This document shows, in pieces, positions 56,545-64,000 of a stretch of DNA of 64,000 nt (its first letter is position 1; every line of letters starts with the position of its first letter). The notes under the pieces were generated by a model. That model saw only the letters and a list, made by a program, of their open reading frames with translations. It did not search any database and was not told the origin of the DNA. The position numbers and the translations under genes were made by a program. Source of the DNA: Steinernema hermaphroditum (taxonomy: Eukaryota > Nematoda > Chromadorea > Rhabditida > Steinernematidae). The DNA lies in assembly GCA_030435675.1 (NCBI GenBank), contig CM059621.1, forward strand, positions 248,001 through 312,000, given 5' to 3'.

Positions 56545-57812
56545 TTGGGTTGGTAAGTTGAAAATGCACCATTTTTGATTCGCGTCTATTTTCGCACTGT
56601 GTGATCCTTGGATCAGATGGAATAGTGCGTTCGTATGGGCGATTGGTTGACTTTCCAGTCGGTACGCTCCGATGCCCCACCTGCATGCCCTCCGCTTTCT
56701 TTGAATCCTTTTATATTCATGGTCCGCGAAGCACCACCTGGGCATCCGAAACACCGAACCTTCGACAACCTCTCCGAGGGACTATTTATTTGAAAGGCGG
56801 TATGCTGTCTTAGCTGCGCATACAGCAGGAGCTTAGCTTCCATCAGCGCACACGCTGATCTCTTCTTGCAATGTCACAGTGAGAACAAATTCCAAGAAGA
56901 TAAAAAATTTGCCCATAAAGCACTTGACCCGAAAGTAGTTAAACTTTTTGTTGATTTAACAAACTCCAGCTGGGGATGTACAGACAACATGGACGGCCAG
57001 CTAGGGTGCTTCAATGCCATAGTGGCTGATGCTCCGATGCCTTTGGCTACAAGTGGAAATCGGGAACTCCGATTTCTCACGACTCTCCGAGCCCTTGATC
57101 CGCCATCGCAACTCATTGACCCCTGCTTTTATTTGTATTTCTAAGTAAAAATCTTTTCCTTTATTTTTCGTGACTCTTGAGTTCAAGGGGGTTCTAGCCA
57201 TATGATCCCCAGAACTACTTGAGGGTATGGATAAGGAAGAGAAGTCAACTATTGTGCTGCGGTCAGAACCAGGTTGAAAAGTAATGCTGCACTGTCTTAT
57301 ATGCGATATAGAAGCACGGGGCTGAAACGTATTTATAGGATAGAGCAATCTCTCAGCTATAGTTTGCGACTAACATCTAGAAAAACCTCGTTCTCTTATT
57401 CAAGATAAGGCAAGAACTAGTAACTGGTTTTGGGATTTCAGCAGATCCAGCAGGAGCATGAATGTTTGATATTTTTGATTGCACACAAAACTGCTGCTCA
57501 TCTTCAGCTGGGACTCAGGTACTTGTTATGCATGTAGGTCTCCCACAGCTCTATCGGGTACCTACTTGTGCGGTACTGTCGGAAACATCAACGAATAAAT
57601 TGAGCCAAAGTTTGCAATGAGGTCAAAAACGGACAAAATGGAACTTTTCGACCCGGAATCTCTCCTGTTCTGCAGTGAAATGGCCAGACTTCTCGCCAGA
57701 AAGTGTACAGAGGCTGAGCACTTAAATGGTGAATACACCCATTGAAATCTGTGCCTTTGCAACAATAAGGATTCATTTTTAAAAATGGTGCATTTTCAAC
57801 TTACCAACCCAA
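56545..57812. mobile_element. Mariner-type element with TA duplication and paralogous empty site
   Basis: A 1268-bp element with 30-bp inverted ends TTGGGTTGGTAAGTTGAAAA, flanked by TA on both sides (56543-56544, 57813-57814). The undisturbed sequence is preserved in the other H2B unit near 50200 (GTGAGC-TA-CATAAG), so the insertion is proven by comparison. Mariner elements of this length encode a transposase of about 345 residues. None of the frames here shows the catalytic motifs I would expect, so the copy is decayed or non-autonomous. Confidence 0.85.
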
Positions 57813-58118
57813 TAGTTCACAATTTATCGGGTCCACAAAGGGACTTGCTTCAGTAATACAAAGCATACCGGCAACCCATTACATCAAATTTGACTTCAGG
57901 TTCCATTTTACTCGTAGCTTCAGTCGACTTACTGATATACCACCGGTCGTAAAAGGAATTGCGTTTTTGTACACAGATGAGTACATCTAAATCAGAACAA
58001 TGAAGACCTTTTGTGCATGATAGGAACAATACCTTATCTACTAACGATGCTGGTAAATGAGAAGCGGAACTACAGGAGGGCATATTATAGCCCACAAATG
58101 TCCACGTAGCATTTCACA

Positions 58119-58429
58119 ATGAAGCAAAGCGCTACCTTCTGGCAACGGCCTTCTGCGCACTTATCTACTTTTCGCTCGCTCTGGGCGCTGGGCGCTCCGA
58201 GAAGCTTTCCTTTGCGGAAAAGAACCTCAAGGAGGACTCCACCGCTTCAGACCACATCGGACCTTTCGTTCTCGGAAAATGTGATGGGGATGCACACGGC
58301 TGCGGGCGGATGTGCGATATTCTTCATTGCGTCGTTGGTGGGTTTTTGATTAAGTAATATATGTTGACATCTATTGCACTTTCAGCTCAGTGCATTGGTG
58401 GCGAATGCACGTGCTCGGAGTGTCTTTAG
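58119..58429 (+). pseudogene. Secreted eight-Cys peptide, member 3, frameshifted near the start
   Basis: From 58130 to 58337 one frame encodes a signal-peptide-like hydrophobic stretch ending near ALGAG, an acidic/basic linker, and C-x6-C-x3-C-x4-C. After a 48-nt phase-1 intron (58338-58385), exon 2 (58386-58429) adds C-x4-C-x-C-x2-C and stops. The only plausible start, ATG at 58119, is in another frame: a single-base shift within the first four codons separates it from the signal peptide, and the correct frame has a stop at 58088 with no Met between. Structure and Cys pattern match members 1, 2, 4 and 5. Either a recently broken gene or a base error in the assembly. Confidence 0.65.
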
Positions 58430-58683
58430 GGCTGAATACCTTCAAATCAACGTCCCTTCGTATTCAGTTCTACCGCTATTGATGTCTGAAGATTAAGATC
58501 TTTAATAAATGTCATTTGACTAAACGTTTACTACCAAGCTGCTACCTTGCTCATCGTATACGAATACTAATATACACCCTAGTGGTCTTCCAGGTCACAC
58601 AAACTGAGATTAGCCTCCAAAAATAACAGTAAGGTGGCGAAGAAAGCATTCACACATTTGTAAGTTTCGGAGGCAAACATCAG

Positions 58684-58930
58684 GGAGTCGCGCGAAGTGT
58701 CTCCCTTCGGATGTGATTTAGATGTGTTCACAGGGAGATATTTCAATCAAAACAGTTGTTTTCGGAACAAAGGCGCCATCGGAATGTTGCAAGCGATCAT
58801 TTGACTCAGCGCTCTTAATCATCTCCTTATGTCGTTCTCATCGACCACCCGCCGCGCTTTGTTTTCTAATTGGTTTGTTAGGCCAATGATCGCTGTAGGT
58901 GGCGGTTATGGACCATTGAATTATGACATT
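58684..58930 (+). repeat. Right-end repeat family, copy 1
   Basis: GAAGTGTCTCCCTTCGGATG through AATTGGTTTGTTAGGCCAAT matches 63285-63480 in direct orientation and 59534-59912 inverted. This copy is truncated at its right side. Confidence 0.7.
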
Positions 58931-59189
58931 TTAATGTATACACAAGGAGTTTAGAAAACCGTTTCCGAAAATCGGTCCGAATGATCTTCTACGCTTGTCT
59001 GACACTGATCTACGGTCCGCGTCTAATAATGCAAGCTATCTTGTTTACATCGAGTGATGAAGAGCTGAATAAACGTCTCTTATCATTGACCTAATTGGGC
59101 GATTCTAACGCCATATAATCATGCCCAAGTGTGCGTGGTGTGACACACAGATTCTTCAATCAACCTTCAGTGTGGTTTCCTTTCAGACC

Positions 59190-59454
59190 ATGTCTCTTAA
59201 GCTGTTGCTCTGCTTGGCTGCTGCATCTCTTCTTCTGATTTCCTTTGGTCACGGGGCACCCACAGAAATTGCTGTGGATGATTGGAACACCCCCTGTGGA
59301 ACCAAATTTCCAGAGGGATGTTTTGAATACTGCCTAACACATTGGAATTGCATCCGTTGTATGTTTTAATGCTCGATCTACCTAAATGACAATTGAAACA
59401 TTTTCAGCTCAATGTGTTGATGGAAATTGTAAGTGCTCCAGTTGCTCCGGTTAA
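59190..59454 (+). CDS. Secreted eight-Cys peptide (CS-alpha-beta-like), member 4
   Basis: Exon 1 is 59190-59358 and exon 2 is 59408-59454, with a 49-nt phase-1 intron; the product is 71 residues. The frame is open from 59121, but TTTCCTTTCAG lies immediately before ACC-ATG at 59190, as in trans-spliced nematode genes, and that Met opens a clean signal peptide (MSLKLLLCLAAASLLLI, cut near GHG-A). The mature peptide has C-x7-C-x3-C-x5-C, then C-x4-C-x-C-x2-C across the intron, the closest match to member 3. TGATAAG (minus strand, 59079-59085) is upstream. AATAAA occurs near 59504. Compact size and acidic N-terminus resemble mature invertebrate defensin-like peptides. Confidence 0.8.
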
Positions 59455-59533
59455 GTGGTTCAGACAAATTGACAAGTAAAAAAAATCTATTTTCCCTTAC
59501 AATGAATAAACTTTTATATACTCTTATATGTCC

Positions 59534-59912
59534 ATCTTCAAACAGATCGTATGAAGAAGACGGAACGGTCGTCAGGGAAGCGGAGATTGGATCTGAAAGG
59601 CCCCGATTGGTGACCGCCTGTAAAGGCTGGAATTGCCTGGGAACACGGGTTTCCCTCATACCGTACTCCGTGACCGCCACCCACAGCGATCATTGGCCAA
59701 ACAAACCAATTAGAAAACAAAGCGCGGCGGGTGGTCGCTGAGAACGACATAAGGAGATGATTAAGAGCGTTGAGTCAAGTGATCGCTTGCAACATTCCGA
59801 TGGCGCCTTTGTTCCCAAAACAGCTGTTTTGATTGAAATATCTCCCTGTGAACACATCTAAATCACATCCGAAGGGAGACACTTCGCGCGACTCCCCAAC
59901 TGTGTGGGAATC
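59534..59912 (-). repeat. Right-end repeat family, copy 2
   Basis: Reverse complement of 63265-63640, near identical, ending in CCCAACTGTGTGGGA-like sequence. It starts directly after the 3' end of peptide gene 4. Confidence 0.75.
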
Positions 59913-61041
59913 GACTCCCCAACTTGATTTTTTGTGTGCTTTCGTGCCCAGCCTCTGGCTTTTTCTCATGCACGTCTGTGCTGCGATGACTCTTATCAAC
60001 CTTTTTTTTGCTCTTCTGTTCACTTAATCACCGACTACGTCGCGCCATTTCATCGTCCAAGGGTCGCATAAACCATTCAGTTCAGAATGGCCACTTTTAC
60101 TGATTATCTAAAGGGGTTGAAAGTATGTGTGTGGGTGTGTGCATTCATGGTTATGTGAGCAATAAGACGCACTATTATCGCATCAATTGTCGAAAGGCGG
60201 ACGAAGGAAAAAGAGGCAATCATCAGCAAGCATGACCTTTTCGGCTTTGGGTTCAACGGAACTTGACTCTATGCGTCCGATTATCATAGTTGCTGAAGTT
60301 TCGAACTCTACCAAGTCAATGTTAGTAACGCTACCATGCAATTCATGGAATACAGTCTCCTATTGAAAACCTAACCATGATGGTTACTGTGGAGTTCACA
60401 CCGATGAATCGTTGCGAAATTGCGGACATCTGTCAGGAAATCAATGGAATTTAGGGCGAATTTTTTTCGATATGTAACAGAGCAAAGAATGAAGATTAAG
60501 CGCGTAGTTACAAACTATCGATCGGACTATAATATCTTTAAAAAATCCACCAAAACACCACTTCAGACTACCTTAAGAAGAAAAATTTGAATTCAGTCGG
60601 TGCAGAAACCAAACATCTCACTCAGATGTGGTGAAGTCGATCTGTTCTCAGTCTAGATCTGATTCGTGAAATACAGACGCAGTGTTCGAGAAGAGCAACA
60701 TCAAGTTGTGTGAAGAACTTGTTCAATTAAGATACTATTTTTGAACCTTAACTTGGTCGTCTACGTCCAGGCATTCCCAGCAGAATATCCAGCTCTTCAG
60801 ACTACTGAAAGAATGATATACCTCTGTGATCACTGAAGTATCCCGATACCATTTTTGATTTTCAGTCATAACCATTTTTTGTTTGCTCTTCTACTCAAAC
60901 CTCCCTTTTGCCGGGCCCATGCATGTTGATATCAACCTTATCAAAACAGTTCTTTGTTCACATCATGCATTTAAAAAGGAGCCGTATCGCACGAACACAT
61001 TAGTGGAGAGAGCGGCCTTAGTTATCACTTTTGTATTTCAG
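59913..61041. other. Intergenic, nothing recognised
   Basis: About 1.1 kb without a supported gene. A short GTGTGTGGGTGTGTG tract lies near 60128. Confidence 0.3.
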
Positions 61042-61314
61042 ATGATGTCGCCTAGATTCCTCCTCCTCATTTTCGCAATCCTGATGGTTCCCGTAATATG
61101 CACAAAAGACTACGCGACAGTCTACCCCGACTGTGACCTTTATAGATGTATGCTCCTTTGTGTTCCTCTCCGATGCTTTCAAATGGGTGAGTTTTGACTA
61201 TAAAGAATGGCGATTAGCGTTATATTTTCAGCTGAATGCGGCCACGTCAAACGCGATGACCAGATGTATTGTAAATGCAGAAAATGTGAAGGTAGACCTG
61301 AAAATATAAAATAG
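61042..61314 (+). CDS. Secreted eight-Cys peptide (CS-alpha-beta-like), member 5
   Basis: Exon 1 is 61042-61186 and exon 2 is 61232-61314, with a 45-nt phase-1 intron; the product is 75 residues. TTTGTATTTCAG precedes the ATG directly, a likely spliced-leader acceptor. The frame is open from 60883 but the upstream part is not signal-like. The signal peptide is about residues 1-20 (MMSPRFLLLIFAILMVPVI). The Cys pattern is C-x4-C-x3-C-x4-C, intron, then C-x10-C-x-C-x2-C, with a longer loop before the CxC than in the other members and a basic linker there. It is the most divergent member, recognised by gene structure and Cys framework. Confidence 0.75.
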
Positions 61315-62290
61315 ACCTCATTATTGTCTTTGTTGGAATGCTATACGCGAATAAATACATAAAACTAAACCAGACAAATTTGTACAGATTGTTACTTTGT
61401 GCTCCATTCCTCCTCTTTCCCTAGTGATTATGTAAGACACACTCAGACAACGATTAGAAGAAGCGGATGTTCACACTTCAGTCGGAAGTTAAAAAAATTG
61501 GCGGGAACTGCTGCCTATTTGGTTTTTTAGCTACTAATCGGCACAGTGATACTAACTCAAAAAAATTTACTTACTCAAAAATCCAAAAATTAATTACTCA
61601 AAAATCCAACGTTTCCTTAAAAGTCGTCACCTAATCGTTAATCGCAAAACAAACCTAAGCCAATTAGCATACGCGCGTAATCGTCTCCCGGAAATCCGAT
61701 GCCGCCCATCAAAGTATCCGCTTGTGATTACGTAAGACACACTTTGCCGGGGACAGTCGGCAACTTTGACACAACAATTACGGTAATGAGGGAGAGAGTG
61801 GAATAGGGGGCGACCATTTTGGGTGACAAATTGAGAAGAAGTGATCGATTGAGCGGAGAGGTGCGAGAAGAAGGTGCGAAACAGAGAATCTATGACTTGC
61901 CCTTCGCAAATTTGTAATTAACAGAATGGAACGGGAAACGGTGATAAATCGGTGCAAATTGGGGTTTCAGAGGTCACGGAGATGGGTGGAGGATTAACAC
62001 TGCTGAGTCGAGGCTTAGCATTTCTGTGCTATCAGTTTGATCTATCAGTTTGTTAACAGTTTGTTCTATCCTGACGATATATTTCATGCTTGAGGTTATG
62101 AAGGTTTTGAACTCGAACGATCATGGGAAACCGTAGCGATTAATTGGATTAGCAGCCATGATCTTCTATGTACAGATCCATGCCGCTATGTGAGAACGTC
62201 GGCCGATCTCTCAACTCGGCGCACTTCCTAAGAGTGATCTCTTAATTAGGATCCGCTTCCGACCCCATGGAATGACGATTGTGCTCTGAT
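61315..62290. other. Intergenic, nothing recognised
   Basis: About 1 kb. A GTGATTA(T/C)GTAAGACACACT motif occurs twice (61424 and 61721) and TACTCAAAAATCCAA is locally repeated near 61570-61610. No gene. Confidence 0.3.
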
Positions 62291-62560
62291 CACCCACTGT
62301 GTTTATTTACATAACCCAATTAAGAAATAAAGCGCTGTGGGTGGCCAAGCGGAGTGGTATAAGGACTTAATAAAAGCCATTCAGTCAAGCGATCGCTTGG
62401 AACATTCCGATAAGCGCTCTTTGTTCCAAAAACAGCTGTTTTGACGGGCATATTTCACTCCGAACACAGCTAAATCACCGCTAAGGGTCAACTGCGCGGA
62501 GACAGATTGCGCGATTCGCTAACTGCCGTGGGAAGCGCCACTTCCCTGTAATTATCTGAA
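62291..62560 (-). repeat. Right-end repeat family, diverged copy
   Basis: AGTCAAGCGATCGCTTGGAAC, then CCAAAAACAGCTGTTTTGA and GAACACAGCTAAATCACC, match copy 2 in orientation but with many substitutions. Confidence 0.55.
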
Positions 62561-63261
62561 TTCCGAACGGAGAAACGTCGCAACATGGGGGTGACAACAA
62601 CAACGAGTGTACTGTAGCCCGTGCTCGTATTCTAGCGTCTTCACACCTGATATAGGCCGGTAACCGCTTTATACAAAGGACAGGCTTAACCGTCGTGGGT
62701 GGCCCTGGGAAACAGTCAGTGCTAATCGTCGGAAGTGGATCCTAATCACATGATCGTCCCTTCGAACCACTGTTTGTGGTCGGCCGACATTCTCACGTGG
62801 CGGCCTTCTTCCCTAAACGGCGGCCCACTCTATCCCATAAAACTCGTGGTTCCCACGGTGTTTTCCAACAGATGGACTTTACAGGCGTTAACAGATCGGC
62901 CCTTTTGATTCGTGACCCCAGAAGTGACCCCTTGTTATGATGTGATTACATGAGTGGTTGAGTTGTAAATGTGTTGTTCCCATGAATCGTTTATTTTCTA
63001 TTCTCTCCCATTACCGCAATTATTGTATTAACGTTCTCCGCAATAAGGAAACATACATTTTTCGTTTGACCTTATTCATTTCGGCCCCATAAGAAGGCGG
63101 AGGTTTCCACAATGAGAACTTCACACAAAAATGCGTTGAGTGCCAAAAGAGTGATTGTAAACGGGCAAAGGAGCCGATTTACGATCTTGAGGTGTCGAAT
63201 TTCAAAGGAAACCCTTATGTTGTCTTCACATAATTACAAGAAGATGACGACGATGGCCCGA

Positions 63262-63645
63262 TTCCCACACAGTTGGGGAGTCGCGCGAAGTGTCTCCCTT
63301 CGGATGTGATTTAGATGTGTTCACAGGGAGATATTTCAATCAAAACAGCTGTTTTGGGAACAAAGGCGCCATCGGAATGTTGCAAGCGATCACTTGACTC
63401 AACGCTCTTAATCATCTCCTTATGTCGTTCTCAGCGACCACCCGCCGCGCTTTGTTTTCTAATTGGTTTGTTTGGTCAATGATCGCTGTGGGTGGCGGCC
63501 ACGGAGTACGGTATGGGGGAAACCGGTGTTCCCAGGCAATTCTAGACTTTACAGGCGGTCACCACTCGGGGCCTTTCAGATTCGATCTCCGCTTCCTTGA
63601 CGACCGTTCCGTCTTCTTCACACGATCGCCCTTTTTTGCGCTGAT
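63262..63645 (+). repeat. Right-end repeat family, copy 3
   Basis: The fullest copy in this orientation, from ACACAGTTGGGGAGTCGCGC to CGTTCCGTCTTCTTCACACG. Open frames run across it on the plus strand but are shifted relative to those in the other copies, so they are not conserved coding sequence. Confidence 0.7.
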
Positions 63646-64000
63646 TTATGGTCGCGCGAGTCGCTCGTCAGCGAATTGCGCAAAAAACGCGAATGAAACT
63701 TCGCCCTGCAGGCGCCTCACCGAAAAAGGTTCGACGACGTCGTATTTGTCGACGTCCATTCGCTTTGGGTTTTATGGTCATCGGGAAGAAGGGAAGTGGG
63801 TCTTTTTTGGAAAGAGATGGTTTTGAATGGCGATCATAATGATAGGTCTTTATAGCTTTTAAGAATACTGACAAGTGAGGAACGTGACTAATCAGCCTTG
63901 GTGTCTTTCTTGCAATTTTGCAATGTAAAGAAAGGCCACCGAAAATTCAAAGTTTCGAACTCGGCTCCAAAGGGTCAAATTCCCTGATCGAACGGTGTCA

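Noticed and set aside
63422..63826. 134-codon plus-strand frame
   Set aside because: Lies mostly in the right-end repeat family; the other copies carry different frames, so it is not conserved coding sequence.

Overview
The window looks like nuclear DNA from a nematode. It holds six complete chemosensory 7TM receptor genes of nematode types, introns of only 44-51 nt in most spliced genes, likely spliced-leader acceptors just before some start codons, a canonical tRNA-Arg, histone H2B genes and many short inverted-repeat transposons. I cannot fix the species; a free-living clade V nematode would fit, which is inference.

Layout. 0-0.6 kb: 5' end of a secreted von Willebrand A domain protein (minus). 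3.2-6.4 kb: two intronless receptor genes (minus). 6.8-38.4 kb: a repeat-rich block in which at least eight sequence pairs lie in inverted, strictly nested order around about 19-22 kb, so it reads as a decayed giant inverted duplication. The innermost pair is a two-exon gene for a Cys-rich secreted protein (15.8-16.9 kb plus, 21.9-22.9 kb minus). Between its copies lie an intronless receptor, a non-LTR retrotransposon relic and a composite repeat. Two foldback transposons (10.0 and 26.1 kb), each with an 8-9 bp target duplication, and a hAT-type MITE (35.2 kb) sit on top. 39.1-42.5 kb: a recent tandem pair of intronless receptors, then tRNA-Arg(TCG).

43-47.4 kb is gene-poor and holds several MITEs, including a deleted mariner-type element with a transposase N-terminus. 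48.1-61.3 kb holds five members of a secreted eight-cysteine, CS-alpha-beta-like peptide family (two minus, three plus). All have one phase-1 intron at the same place; one is frameshifted near its start. Within this cluster lie three H2B genes from a recent inverted duplication. One of them lost its N-terminal tail and is joined in frame to former 3' flank. A seven-exon srx-type receptor lies between the H2B copies. The last 5 kb is mostly copies of one interspersed repeat.

Functional themes are chemosensation (receptors), probable host defence or secreted-peptide biology (Cys-rich peptides, VWA protein, Cys-rich secreted pair) and chromatin (H2B). Nothing suggests operon-like co-transcription of unrelated genes. 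The dominant process in the sequence is local duplication, inversion and transposon insertion.
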